A DNA stretch of 64,000 nucleotides from Sulfurospirillum sp. (GTDB lineage: Bacteria; Campylobacterota; Campylobacteria; Campylobacterales; Arcobacteraceae), in NCBI GenBank assembly GCA_030491005.1, contig JAKZMJ010000001.1, forward strand, positions 62,001 through 126,000, written 5' to 3'. The position numbers were made by a program, and so were the translations under genes. Positions 29,787 to 39,693 of the stretch are shown here, in pieces (the stretch's first letter is position 1; the number at the start of each line of letters is the position of its first letter). Below the pieces are notes generated by a model that saw nothing but the letters and a program-made list of their open reading frames with translations, was not told the origin of the DNA and did not search any database.

Positions 29787-31013
29787 TTAAAAATCTATTT
29801 TAACTTGAGTTTGTCCAGTTGTTCCAAATGCTTCATCAATGTCTTGTGCAATTTTCATAAAATCTACACCTTGTATAGTTTTAAATGATTTTAGAATTTC
29901 TTTTTTACCTCTTATTAACTCTTTTGATTTAATACCATGAGAAATAGATAAACTAGCTTCTATAAAAGCAGATAATTTATCACATTGTTTTAATGCAAAG
30001 CCATCTATTGCATTATATTTATTGTCATTATAAGATTTTAGTCCACCATCAATAACTTTTATTTTATCAATATATATTTTGTCTAAAAATTCATCTTTAA
30101 TTCCATCATATAAGCCAAGATAGTATGAAAATTCATCTTTTAAATCAGAAGGAATATTTGGCATAATATCATCTTCTATTTTAATGATTTCATACTCACT
30201 AATAATTTTAGATAAATCATCAACTGAATATTTAACAGGAGATATAATATCTCTTGTTAAAGCTTCTGGGAGATCATGAAATAAAGCAGTAAAAAAGTTA
30301 TTTTCTAGTCTTTTAGAACAAGCTTTAATTTCAATTGAATAAAAATAAGAAAAAAGTGCTACAGTTAACATATGCCCAAGAACAGAAGTTTCTGGAATTC
30401 TAGGAGTTTGAGCCCATCTTTTTTGAAATCTTAATCTTCCACTTAAATCAATGATTTTTGCAAGTTTTTTATTTAGCAATAATTTTCTAATTCCAATTAA
30501 TTCATAATAATCTTCTATTTCTTCTTCTACTTTTTTCTTAACCTCATCTATATCTGATAAAAATTGACTTGTTTGATAAACAATAGAAAATTCCCATTTA
30601 GTTGATATATAAGATGCAGCTTTTAATATAAATCTTTCTTTTTTATACATATTAGGATTACTTAAATACTCTTCAAAGTTTTTTAAAAAAATACCATCAT
30701 TTATATCTTCTAAAGAACTTCTTAGTTTTTCAATAACCCAAGCATTGATTTCTCTTTCTTTTTTTTGTAAAGCATTTCTAAACACATCTGGTCTAATATC
30801 TGTTACAACAACTCGTCTTAAAAATTCAAATATCCCAGCTTCTATTAGATGGGTATAATTTACATCTTTTTCAAGTTTTGCAAAAAAATAAGCAATGATA
30901 AACTTATGAGCTTGTTTATCAAGTTCAACGAGTTCAATCATACGGGGATAGTCATTCCATCTTTGTATAGATGCAGATGTGAAGATATGTTCTATTATTT
31001 TTGGATTAATCAT
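29787..31013 (-). CDS. HD-domain phosphohydrolase
   Basis: A protein of about 408 residues counted from the ATG at 31013. The open frame runs on to 31088, but 31013 is preferred because the 53-residue gene upstream ends 8 bp inside it and homologues start near MINPKIIEH. The HD core reads SVLGHMLTVALFSYFY and FFTALFHDLPEALTRDI, similar to YfbR-type nucleotidases. The N-terminal 180 residues are helical and unassigned. Substrate unknown. Confidence 0.78.
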   Translation of the reverse strand: MINPKIIEHIFTSASIQRWNDYPRMIELVELDKQAHKFIIAYFFAKLEKDVNYTHLIEAGIFEFLRRVVVTDIRPDVFRNALQKKEREINAWVIEKLRSSLEDINDGIFLKNFEEYLSNPNMYKKERFILKAASYISTKWEFSIVYQTSQFLSDIDEVKKKVEEEIEDYYELIGIRKLLLNKKLAKIIDLSGRLRFQKRWAQTPRIPETSVLGHMLTVALFSYFYSIEIKACSKRLENNFFTALFHDLPEALTRDIISPVKYSVDDLSKIISEYEIIKIEDDIMPNIPSDLKDEFSYYLGLYDGIKDEFLDKIYIDKIKVIDGGLKSYNDNKYNAIDGFALKQCDKLSAFIEASLSISHGIKSKELIRGKKEILKSFKTIQGVDFMKIAQDIDEAFGTTGQTQVKIDF

Positions 31014-31167
31014 TTGTTTTATCTTTATTGTGTTGTTTGTTGTCTTGCTCGTCTTTTCCATCTTTGTCATTTGATTTTGAATTATCACTAAAAATCATTT
31101 TTTTGCCAAGAAGCATTAGTGCTACTACACTTAATGTTACAAGATAAGCTACCCAAGGTTCTCTCAT
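31006..31167 (-). CDS. 53-residue single-pass membrane protein
   Basis: A short gene begins at ATG 31167 behind AAGGAAATTATT, a strong ribosome-binding site. The product starts MREPWVAYLVTLSVVALMLL, giving one membrane helix (about residues 6-21). A hydrophilic tail rich in Asp, Lys, Asn and Gln follows. Its stop overlaps the HD-gene start in ATGATTAA, so the two are probably coupled. The function is unknown, and the gene is short enough to be missed by length cut-offs. Confidence 0.7.
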   Translation of the reverse strand: MREPWVAYLVTLSVVALMLLGKKMIFSDNSKSNDKDGKDEQDNKQHNKDKTND

Positions 31168-31181
31168 AATAATTTCCTTTT

Positions 31182-31628
31182 TTAACTACAAGACATATAA
31201 AGTGCATTTATTTTACTTACTCTTTTTGTATGTCTTCCTTCTTGAAATTTAGCACTCTCCCATGAATTAATAATTGAATTAATCATACCAAGTCCACAAA
31301 CTCGCTCACCTAAACATAAAACATTTGCATCATTATGTTCTCTTGCCATTTGGGCTGAATATTCATTATGACATAAAGCAGCCCTAATTCCTTCAAATTT
31401 ATTAGCAGCCATACTCATGCCTAAACCTGTACCACAGATTAATATACCTTTACTTCCTTCATTTTTAATAAGTTCACGGCAAAGCTTACTAGCAAAATCT
31501 GGATAATCTACTCTGTCATTTGTATTGGTACCTAAATCAATCACTTCATGACCTTTGTTTACAAAAAGTTCTTTTACATATTCTTTTATCTTAATACCTG
31601 CATGATCTGCTGCAATAAAATATTTCAT
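31182..31628 (-). CDS. rpiB: Ribose-5-phosphate isomerase B
   Basis: A 148-residue RpiB/LacAB-type isomerase interconverting ribose 5-phosphate and ribulose 5-phosphate. FIAADHAGIKIKEYV, ILICGTGLGMSMAANKF (with the catalytic Cys) and LCHNEYSAQMAREHNDANVL are diagnostic. Its first codon overlaps the last base of lepB, and it sits in a run with folD and lepB on the minus strand. Confidence 0.97.
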   Translation of the reverse strand: MKYFIAADHAGIKIKEYVKELFVNKGHEVIDLGTNTNDRVDYPDFASKLCRELIKNEGSKGILICGTGLGMSMAANKFEGIRAALCHNEYSAQMAREHNDANVLCLGERVCGLGMINSIINSWESAKFQEGRHTKRVSKINALYMSCS

Positions 31629-32413
31629 TAATAAATACCATCTTCATGATTAGTATCAACAACTTTACCATACATATCAGCTTCAATACTAGCAGGAGTT
31701 CTAAATACTCTATTCCATCTTATTTTTTTATCTTCATTCCATGAAAAATAAATAATCCAAGGAGTTCCAACTATATATTTATAAGGCACAGTTCCCCAAA
31801 ATCTTGAATCATTTGAGTGATCTCTATTATCTCCCATCATAAAATATTCACCTTGTGGCACTTGTATGGGAGATATATTAAATAATTCTTGATGATATAA
31901 ACCATTATTCATAACATTTGTATCATTATGAATTCCTGGATGTTTAGCTTTATAAGGATTTATAACCCAAAGTTTATTATCAATTTCTATTATTTGTTCT
32001 TTTTCATAATTCTTTTTAACATACTCATTACCTTCATGTGGATGTAATAATAGTTGTTTATTTTGTATGGCAATTAAATCTCCACCAACACCAACACATC
32101 TTTTAACAAAATGGATTTTTTCATCAGCTGGATACCTAAATACTACTATTTCACCTCGTTTTGGTCCATCACCTTCTATTAAATGACCATTATCATTAAA
32201 ATCAGGTAATAGTTTTATTTCCAACCAAGGAATTCTTGGAATTGGAATACCATAAGAAAATTTCTTTACAAAAAGCATATCTCCTATTAGAAGTGTATTT
32301 TTCATACTTCCACTTGGTATTACAAAAGCTTGAGCTATAAAAGACATAACAAAAAGTACTATTACAATAGTACCCGTCCATGAACCTGACCACTTATATA
32401 TTTTTTTTAACAT
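31628..32413 (-). CDS. lepB: Signal peptidase I
   Basis: A 261-residue inner-membrane serine protease that removes signal peptides from Sec and Tat substrates. An N-terminal helix (about 15-33) precedes PSGSMKNTLLIGD with the nucleophilic serine. HFVKRCVGVGGD holds the general-base lysine and MGDNRDHSNDSRFWG is box E. The active-site domain faces the periplasm. It overlaps folD by 7 bp and rpiB by 1 bp. Confidence 0.97.
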   Translation of the reverse strand: MLKKIYKWSGSWTGTIVIVLFVMSFIAQAFVIPSGSMKNTLLIGDMLFVKKFSYGIPIPRIPWLEIKLLPDFNDNGHLIEGDGPKRGEIVVFRYPADEKIHFVKRCVGVGGDLIAIQNKQLLLHPHEGNEYVKKNYEKEQIIEIDNKLWVINPYKAKHPGIHNDTNVMNNGLYHQELFNISPIQVPQGEYFMMGDNRDHSNDSRFWGTVPYKYIVGTPWIIYFSWNEDKKIRWNRVFRTPASIEADMYGKVVDTNHEDGIY

Positions 32414-33297
32414 ATAATTTCTTTTGGCTTATTTTTTTCTCTTTTTTCTCTTGTTTGTCTTAAGTTTGCAGCCTTAACAGTGTTCTTTAAAAGCATAGCT
32501 ATTGTCATGGGACCAACGCCTCCTGGTACTGGAGTTATATAAGAGCATTTATGCTTAACTGCTTCAAAGTCTACATCTCCAACTAATTTACCATTTTGTA
32601 TACGATTAATACCAATATCAATAATAATAGCACCATCTTTAACCATATCTTCTTTTATTAAAAAAGGAACACCAACACCAACACAAATAATATCAGCATC
32701 TAAAGTATGAGCTCTTAAAGACTTTGTACTACTATTACATACATTAACAGTTGCTTTTGCATTTACTAATAATGATGCCATTGGTTTTCCAACAATATCA
32801 GATGAGCCAATAACACATATATTTTTACCCTTAACATCTATTTTATATTCTTCAAATATTCGCATAACTCCATAAGGAGTTGCAGGTACGAATGAATCTA
32901 AATTCAATGTCATTCTTCCTACATTGTAAGGGTGAAATCCATCAACATCTTTTAGAGGATGAATTGCTTCTAAAATCAATGTAGTATCAATGTGTTTAGG
33001 CAAAGGCAGTTGAACTAAAATTCCGTCTAAACTTGGATTATCATTCATTCGCTGTATAATGTCTAAAATCTCACTTTGCGATATAGTCTCTGGTATTTCA
33101 TGAACAACAGAATAAATACCAGCTTTTTTACAAGCTTTTGCTTTCATTCCTACATAAGTAGAACTAGCAGAATCATCTCCTACTAAAATAACAGCTAAAC
33201 CTGGTGTGATTTGTTTTGTTTTTTGAAGTTCATCAACTGATAATTTTACTTCATCTTTTATTTTATTAGATAATGATTTTCCATCTAAGATTGTCAT
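32407..33297 (-). CDS. folD: Methylene-THF dehydrogenase/cyclohydrolase
   Basis: A 296-residue bifunctional enzyme that interconverts 5,10-methylene-THF and 10-formyl-THF. YVGMKAKACKKAGI holds the catalytic lysine. GILVQLPLPKHID, KDVDGFHPYNVGR, GSSDIVGKPMASLL and TPVPGGVGPMTIAML follow in the standard order. It is the first gene of the leftward folD-lepB-rpiB run. It complements the nearby glycine cleavage system, which makes its substrate, although the two operons are separate. Confidence 0.98.
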   Translation of the reverse strand: MTILDGKSLSNKIKDEVKLSVDELQKTKQITPGLAVILVGDDSASSTYVGMKAKACKKAGIYSVVHEIPETISQSEILDIIQRMNDNPSLDGILVQLPLPKHIDTTLILEAIHPLKDVDGFHPYNVGRMTLNLDSFVPATPYGVMRIFEEYKIDVKGKNICVIGSSDIVGKPMASLLVNAKATVNVCNSSTKSLRAHTLDADIICVGVGVPFLIKEDMVKDGAIIIDIGINRIQNGKLVGDVDFEAVKHKCSYITPVPGGVGPMTIAMLLKNTVKAANLRQTREKREKNKPKEIIC

Positions 33298-33371
33298 TTA
33301 TTTTTAACCTTAATTTTATTTTATTAATAGCTTGCTATAATATCTAAAAATATTTTACAAAAAGGTTAATA

Positions 33372-33743
33372 TTGAAGTTTATACTTATTATTTGCATAAT
33401 GCTTAGTTTTCTTTTTTCAGAAGAAGAAGATAATTTATTTATTACAAAGTTTGAATATGGTGCAATGTTATACAAAAATCCAAGAGGAATAGGCTGTAAT
33501 AAGTGTCATGAAAGTGGAAATAAAACTATACAATTAGCAAAATATCAAAAATTAAATAAAAAAAACAATAAACTAGAAAATATAAGTATAGTAGTTCCTC
33601 CTATTAATATAGTAACATTTAAAAAATTTAAGAAAAAATTAACTGCTGATAATAGAGATTCATTAATAATGCCTACATATTTTTTGACACAAGATGAATT
33701 AAAATCTATATATTTTTATATTAAAAATATTAATACTAAATGA
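33372..33743 (+). CDS. Small c-type cytochrome
   Basis: A 123-residue secreted protein. Residues 1-16 form a signal peptide (KFILIICIMLSFLFS). GCNKCH is a CxxCH haem attachment site near residue 43, and MPTYFLTQDEL near residue 103 supplies the likely distal Met ligand. Translation starts at TTG 33372 after AAAGGT. Redox partner unknown. It is divergent from folD and borders the mobile-element region. Confidence 0.8.
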   Translation: MKFILIICIMLSFLFSEEEDNLFITKFEYGAMLYKNPRGIGCNKCHESGNKTIQLAKYQKLNKKNNKLENISIVVPPINIVTFKKFKKKLTADNRDSLIMPTYFLTQDELKSIYFYIKNINTK

Positions 33744-33774
33744 TTATCTATTTTTTTTTACAATAGAAAAATAT

Positions 33775-33954
33775 ATGTCAAATACAATTATTTACAATGA
33801 TGGGGAATTGGAATTAAAAGTTTCAGTTGATGATGAAACAGTTTGGTTAAATAGAATACAATTATCAGAGATTTTTGATAGAGATGTAAAAACTATTGGA
33901 AAACATATAAACAATGTTTTTAAAGAGGGCTTAATGAAACTTTTGAGTGCCTAA
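33775..33954 (+). pseudogene. RhuM-family protein, N-terminal fragment
   Basis: 59 codons match the start of virulence RhuM/Bro-N-like proteins found on genomic islands: YNDGELELKVSVDDETVWLN, then LSEIFDRDVKTIGKHINNVF. The IS256-like element begins at 33930, after VFKEG. The last residues and stop are encoded by its terminal repeat. No C-terminal half remains in the window. Confidence 0.75.
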
Positions 33955-34888
33955 AAACTTAAGTTAGATTAGGTACTATAAGGGTTTAAAAAGGTTTATT
34001 TATAAATGGCTGTAAAAAAATACTAAAACTTGTCCAAACTGCTCACAAAACAACACAAGAAAAAGAGGTATCAGAAGAGGAATAATTAGATATTTTTGTA
34101 ATGATTGCAACACTTCATTTAGTTCAAAAAGAGAAGAGAAGGTAAACTTATGATATAAATCATAAGGAAACTGAACGCGTCAACAAATCTACAAGAAATA
34201 ATCTTCAAAAAGTATGTTTACAAGAGACAAATATTAAAAGATTTAGCCCAAGAGTATAATAGAAGTTTACCGTGGGTTAGAAAGCAAATTATAGAATACA
34301 ATACTCCATTAAAAATACATAATCCAAGAGAAGTTGTAATAGTTTGTGATGCTACATTTTATGGTAAAAGGAAAGATAGACTAGGCACATTAGTTTTTAA
34401 AGATATAATACAAAATGAAATACTAATTTGTAAACATATTGATAGTGAATTAGTCAAAGACTATAATCAACTGCTCAATGCACTTTTAGATTTAGGATAC
34501 ATTGTTAAGGCTATCATTATAGATGGAAAGAGAGGCTTATATAAAGCTTTTAAAGACCATCCTGTTCAAATGTGTCACTTCCATCAAAGAAAGATACTAA
34601 ACAAATACTTAACACGAAAACCAAGATTAGAAGCTAGTAAAGATTTACAGAAAATAATGTATAATTTAACAACTACAACATTAACTATTTTTACTAAAAA
34701 GTTAAATGAATGGTATAAAAAACACAAAGACTTTCTTGAAGAGAAATTCATTTCTCCAACTACAGAAAAACTAAACTTTACACATCCAAGAGTTAGGTCT
34801 GCTTATAGAAGTTTGATAACAAACTTACCATATTTATTTACTTATAAAAATGAAAAAGATATCACTATTCACAACACAACAAATTCGA
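33930..34888 (+). mobile_element. IS256-like element, copy 1 (right end lost)
   Basis: The left terminus CTTAATGAAACTTTTGAGTG at 33930 aligns with the 23-bp end of copy 2 but has diverged at about six positions. The right end was removed where copy 2 begins at 34889. Confidence 0.7.
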
Positions 34889-34893
34889 CTTAA
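34006..34893 (+). pseudogene. IS256-like transposase with zinc ribbon, broken copy 1
   Basis: The zinc-ribbon N-terminus (KTCPNCSQNN, then YFCNDCNTSFSS) is out of frame with the ATG at 34006 across an A7 run. The frame is cut by a stop near 34150, beside an insertion of about 40-48 bp absent from copy 2. The catalytic part follows: IVCDATFYGKRKDRLG, IIIDGKRGLYKAF and MCHFHQRKILNKYLTRKPR. It ends at TIHNTTNS where copy 2 starts. The pattern is that of the MULE-type IS256-like transposases with a zinc-binding N-terminus. Not functional. Confidence 0.8.
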
Positions 34894-35947
34894 TGAAAAA
34901 TTCAGGGGTCTAAAAACTCAAGTAAACTACGATACTATAGGAGTTAAAAAAGGATTGTTTACAAATGGCTGTAAAAAAACAATAAAACTTGTCCATATTG
35001 TCTAAAAAGCTATACTAAAAAGATAGGTACGAGAAATGGTATACAGAGATATAAATGTAATGAATGTGGTCGTAAATTTAGTTCTAAAAGAAGACCAAAA
35101 AATCTACAAGAAATAATCTTTAAAAAGTATATTTACAGAAGACAAATATTATCTAATTTAGCCGAAGATTATAATAGAAGTTTACCATGGATAAGAAAGC
35201 AAATATTAGAATATGAGCCAGATGAAAAGATCCATAATCCAAGAGAAGTTGTTATAGTTTGTGATGCCACTTTTTATGGCAAACGAAAAGATAAGTTAGG
35301 TACTTTAGTTTTCAAAGATACTATATCAAAAGAGATACTAACTTGGAAACATATTGATAGCGAATTAGTATTTGATTACAAGCAGCATTTAGACTTGCTA
35401 GTAGAATTAGGATACAAAGGCAAGCAATTATAATTGATGGTAAGAGAGGCTTATATAAAGCTTTTAAAGACTATCCAACTCAGATGTGCCACTTTCATCA
35501 AAGAAAAACAATCAATAAATATTTAACTAGAAAACCTAGACTACAAGCTAGTAAAGATTTACAAAAAATAATGTATAACTTAACAAGTACAAATCAAAAG
35601 AATTTTAGCAAAAAGTTAGATGAATGGTACAAAATATATAAAGGTTTTTTAGATGAAAAGTCAATATCTCCAACTACAGGTAAATTGAATTTTACTCATC
35701 CAAGAGTTAGGTCTGCATACAGAAGTTTAATAACTAATCTACCTTACCTTTTTACTTATAAAAATCATAGAAATATTACTATACATAATACTACAAATTC
35801 TATAGATGGTGGAGTGTTTTCACCTATGAAAAAACTTATAAAAATACATAATGGTGTTACTAAAAGTTTGAAGTTAAAAATGCTTGATGATTATCTTGTT
35901 AGTTATAAGAAAAAGTGATAAATCAGACCCCTGAATTTTTCATTAAG
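34889..35947 (+). mobile_element. IS256-like element, copy 2 (complete ends)
   Basis: Perfect 23-bp inverted repeats lie at 34889-34911 and 35925-35947, beginning CTTAATGAAAAATTCAGGGG. The element is 1059 bp. It sits between the truncated copy 1 and a truncated ISNCY-like transposase gene. Confidence 0.85.
34965..35918 (+). pseudogene. IS256-like transposase, frameshifted copy 2
   Basis: Same architecture as copy 1: zinc ribbon (KTCPYCLKSYTKK, then YKCNECGRKFSSKRR), then VVIVCDATFYGKRKDKLG, KRGLYKAFKDYP, CHFHQRKTINKYL and a complete C-terminus ending DDYLVSYKKK at 35918. The start ATG 34965 is again out of frame across an A7 run. A further one-base deletion near 35423 breaks the frame before IIIDGK. 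It is inactive as sequenced, although the ends are intact and could be mobilised in trans. Confidence 0.8.
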
Positions 35948-36839
35948 CCGATATATCAGTAACAAAGCTATTATGATATAGTTTCTTACCCGTAGCATTA
36001 GTAACTATAACTTCACACCAGTTTACTTCTTGTGGTGGATGTTGTGTATCTCCTTGTGGATTTTTAATTGCTAAATTATTAATATAGTTATATGTAAAAA
36101 TTTGCTTTTTACCATTAATCATTTTGGATATTATTTTTGTATCAATAGTATTTAGATTTTTTATCATTTCTATTTGTTCATATAAGTATTTATGTGATGT
36201 TGGTTTAGCTACAAATATATATGAATGGCTCTTATCTAATACTTTTTTTATCATAGGTTCTCTTGAATATAAATCATCACCTAAAATAATAAGTTTTTTA
36301 TTAGTTGGATTATTAAAACTATCTAGCCATCTTTTAGAAGCATTTACTTCACAATCTTGTTTATCTTTACCATCATCATTTGATATAAACTCTTGCATCA
36401 ATGGTATAACTTTTTTTATATCAGGATGTACTATTGTTGGAGTTATAACACTATGATAGTAATGTACTTCACCTGTATCACTATTAGTTTTACTTTGACA
36501 ACATTTACAAGATATATTTTTACTTGAATGATAATGAGTACCATCTAATGCTACAAGCATATAATCATCTTTAAAATAAAATTTATCTAATATTCCTATA
36601 TCTCTTAACTTAACAAGTATTATTTCATATACTTTTTTGAAACTATTGGGTGTTATTTTATCCAACATGTTTCGTATATGATTATCACTTGGTATATCAG
36701 ATATTCCAAACATAGTTTGTGCATTACTGATACCTTTTCTTGTATCAATATCCCTTTGAAAACTTAAGCAAGATTTATTTTGAAAATAAAATACACTAAA
36801 TGCTGATAATATAATATCTTTTAAACCATATGAGACCAC
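35943..36839 (-). pseudogene. ISNCY-like transposase, truncated at both ends
   Basis: A 298-codon frame matches the middle of ISNCY-type DDE transposases: YGLKDIILSAFSVFYFQNKS, QTMFGISDIPSDNHIRNMLD, LVALDGTHYHSSKNISC and LGDDLYSREPMI. The N-terminal 30-40 residues are missing (the frame opens at a GTG). The C-terminus is cut by IS256-like copy 2, whose end provides the final Ala codon and the stop. It contains a CKCC cysteine cluster after the first catalytic Asp. Confidence 0.8.
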
Positions 36840-36926
36840 TGCACAGTATAATCCAACAAAGCAACCTATTTAAAGGCATTAAAAGCACTTTTCAGCTAAA
36901 ATAACATCACTAAGAAGAGGTAAAAA

Positions 36927-37328
36927 ATGGCATTTAAAGATACAAACAATACATTTTCAGATATAGCAGTAACATCAAGATTAGAAAAAGTAAATTCATT
37001 TCTTAAAGAGTTGGACTCTATTATAGACTTTGATAAATTACGACCAGTACTAAATAGAAATGGAATTGCTAAAAGTAATGTAGCTGGAGCACCTGCTTAT
37101 GATAATGTACTGATGTTTAGAGTACTGTTACTCCAGAAGTATTACAATCTCTTTGATCAAGCCACCCAAGATGCACTCTATGTAAACCTACTCTTTATTA
37201 GATTTGTAGGACTTAGCCTAGAGGATAGTGTACCAGACGAGAGTACAATCTGTAGATTTAGAAATTCCCTACTCAAGAACCGACTTTATGATAAATTATT
37301 TAACTCTGTAGAGCTACTTGCAAATTAG
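36927..37328 (+). pseudogene. IS5-like transposase, N-terminal fragment
   Basis: 133 codons after AAGAGG match the N-terminal domain of IS5-family transposases: FDKLRPVLNRNGIAKSN, LMFRVLLLQKYYNL and GLSLEDSVPDESTICRFRN. The frame is cut by IS-A copy 2, and its last codons (E-L-L-A-N-stop) come from the IS-A terminus at 37309. A matching C-terminal fragment lies at 40717-41021, probably from the same gene, with the middle lost. Confidence 0.8.
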
Positions 37329-37608
37329 CAAATAAGTTCATAATTTAGGTTTTTATTTGTAAAAAAAGTTGAATCAAATTTCAAATAAGTTATAATTTTA
37401 TATCCTAAAATTTAACAGAAAAGAGATTCAACTTATGAAAAATATTATACCAAAATTATCTTCAAATCTTTCAAAAATGTGGCTTAGGATTATAAACCAT
37501 GAAAATTGTTTATTTCCTGAGATAAAAGAACAACTAGGAACACTAAGCACTAAAGAAGAAAAATTAATAAAAATATTAGATTTTGCACAAATAGAAAAGC
37601 ATGTTACA

Positions 37609-38991
37609 GGGCACCTCTAAAAATAGACAAAAAATCACATAATTTTCAAATACTTAGAAAATCATAAAATAAGTCTTTTATTTAATCCAAATAAATTTAC
37701 AAATAACTCTCTATAAAGCTATTATTTAAAGCATTTGATACCACTATTTAGCTATAATTACAACATAAATTATTATAAAAAGTGAGTATATTATGGCAGG
37801 ATTATTTGATTATGAGTTTCAGCTAGAAAAGATTAAAAAGCATCAACCACCTTTACAAAAGTTAAATGAAATTATTGATTGGGAATTATTTAGACAACCT
37901 ATTGAAGAATCATTAATGAAAGAAGATAAAAAAAGTAATGCTGGTAGGAAACCATATGATAAACTTTTAATGTTCAAAATAATTATACTTCAAAGATACT
38001 ACAATTTATCGGATGAACAAACAGAGTTTCAAATCAAAGATAGATTATCTTTTATGAATTTTCTAGGTCTCCAAATAGGTGATAATGTACCTGATAGAAA
38101 TACAATTTGGCTATTTAAAGAAGAACTAAAAGAGAAAGATTTATCAAAAAAACTATTTGATATTTTTACTGCTAAACTTTTATCTAATGGTGTTATTGCT
38201 AAAGAGGGAACACTTGTAGACGCTAGCTTCATCAAAGTACCTAAGCAAAGAAATAAAAGGCAAGATAATGCTGATATTAAAAAAGGTGCTATTCCTTTAG
38301 AGTTTGGAAAGAATAAAAATAAATTAGCTCAAAAAGATATAGATGCCAGATGGGTTACCAAGTATAAAACTAGAGAATTTGGATATAAAAATCATATATC
38401 AGTTGATCAAAAAACTAAAGTAATATCTACTTATACTGTAACACCCTCATCAACTCATGATTCACAAGTAATTAAAGAACTTATCAATGAAGATGATACT
38501 ACATTGTATGCTGATTCAGCATACAAATCAAAAGAGATAGAAGACTATCTTCAAAAAAATAATGTAAACTCAAAAGTTATCAATCGAGCATATAGAAATA
38601 AACCACTTACTAATGCTCAACACAAACTCAATCATAAATATTCAAAAACTAGAGTAAGAGTAGAACATATATTTGGAACATTCACAACCTCTATGAATAA
38701 AGCTCTATCTTTAAAAGCTATTGGCATTGATAGGATTAAATCCCTAACAGGACTTTTAAATCTTACTTATAACTTTATACGATATGAACAATTAGTAAGG
38801 TTAAAAAATATACCAATTATGAAAAGTTGATAATATATCAACAAAATAGTGAATATTATCACTATTTCAAGAGTAAATTATAGATAATTTATAGTTGAAA
38901 TTGTCATATTTTCTCAAATAAAATTTATATTCTGATATTTTTTAATAAATATTTGGAAAGTGGTTTTTAAATGCTATTTTTAGAGGTTCCC
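37609..38991 (+). mobile_element. Complete IS5-family insertion sequence
   Basis: 1383 bp bounded by 18-bp inverted repeats GGG[C/A]ACCTCTAAAAATAG with one mismatch. The 4-bp target duplication TACA is present at 37605-37608 and 38992-38995. Comparison with IS-A copy 1 shows the exact uninterrupted target, so the ends are certain. Confidence 0.93.
37793..38830 (+). CDS. IS5-family transposase
   Basis: An intact 345-residue transposase. KKSNAGRKPYDKLLMFKIII and DRLSFMNFLGLQIGDNVPDRN form the N-terminal DUF772-type domain. The DDE core gives GTLVDASFIKVP (Asp), TLYADSAYKSKEIE (Asp) and RVRVEHIFGTF (Glu). Length and motifs match functional IS5-group enzymes. It is the sole gene of an element with intact ends and a target duplication, so the element is probably active. 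Confidence 0.93.
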   Translation: MAGLFDYEFQLEKIKKHQPPLQKLNEIIDWELFRQPIEESLMKEDKKSNAGRKPYDKLLMFKIIILQRYYNLSDEQTEFQIKDRLSFMNFLGLQIGDNVPDRNTIWLFKEELKEKDLSKKLFDIFTAKLLSNGVIAKEGTLVDASFIKVPKQRNKRQDNADIKKGAIPLEFGKNKNKLAQKDIDARWVTKYKTREFGYKNHISVDQKTKVISTYTVTPSSTHDSQVIKELINEDDTTLYADSAYKSKEIEDYLQKNNVNSKVINRAYRNKPLTNAQHKLNHKYSKTRVRVEHIFGTFTTSMNKALSLKAIGIDRIKSLTGLLNLTYNFIRYEQLVRLKNIPIMKS

Positions 38992-39693
38992 TACAATTGT
39001 AACAATTACAAACACTCCAAAAGATAGAGAAGAAATAGCAAGGGCATTTATTGCTAAATCAGTTTATAATATACAAACAACAAGAGATTTAATTCATAGA
39101 CTGCATAGGGATAGAATATTGCGAGTATTATGTGGATGGAGATATAAAATAGATATTCCTAGTGAATCAAAATTTAGTAGAGTGTTTGAACAACTTAGTG
39201 ATATGAAAATAGCTGAGAAAACTCATCAAAAATTCATAGAAGAGTATTTGTCAGATACTATATTTATGTACAATGCAAGTGATGCTACAAAAATACCACT
39301 TAGGGAAAAACCTGTAAAAGTTGAGAAAAAAGAGAAAGCAAAAAATAAGGTTGGAAGACCTAAAAAAGGTGAGAAAAGAGAAGCTATAAAACCAAAGATT
39401 CTTGAACTTCAAAAAGATATGAAAACTACTAATGATATGTTATCACTTGTATCAACATCATGTGGAGTTGGTATTAAACAAAATTCAAAAGGTAATAGAG
39501 AAGTTTGGATAGGTGGTAAACTTCATATTAGTGTTGTTGATGGAGATATACCAGTAGTTGCATTTTATAGTGGTGCAAATGTTCATGATAGTTCTGTAGC
39601 ACTTCCACTTATAAATGAAACTAGCAAAAGAGTAATGTATCTTCATGATTTACTTGATGCTGGATATGATAGTGATAGATTAAACAACATAAG

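Larger units (their letters stand above)
37309..39677 (+). mobile_element. IS-A copy 2, interrupted by an IS5 element and right-truncated
   Basis: The left end TAGAGCTACTTGCAAATT matches IS-A copy 1. The copy runs to 37608, resumes at 38992 after the IS5-family insertion, and loses identity to copy 1 at 39677. The 3' part is missing. Confidence 0.8.
37435..39677 (+). pseudogene. IS-A transposase, disrupted copy
   Basis: Codons 1-58 (to QIEKHVT) lie before the IS5-family insertion. The frame resumes at 38992 with TIVTITNTPKDREEIA and continues to HDLLDAGYDSD, where it leaves the copy 1 sequence. The third catalytic residue (Glu in SMVERVN) and the C-terminal quarter are missing. Only isolated residue differences from copy 1 are visible (for example QLSDMK versus QLSNMK), so the disruption is recent. 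Confidence 0.85.

Noticed and set aside
29787-31088. HD protein starting at 31088
   Set aside because: The first 25 codons overlap the small membrane-protein gene in another frame and are low-complexity. 31013 has the coupled start.
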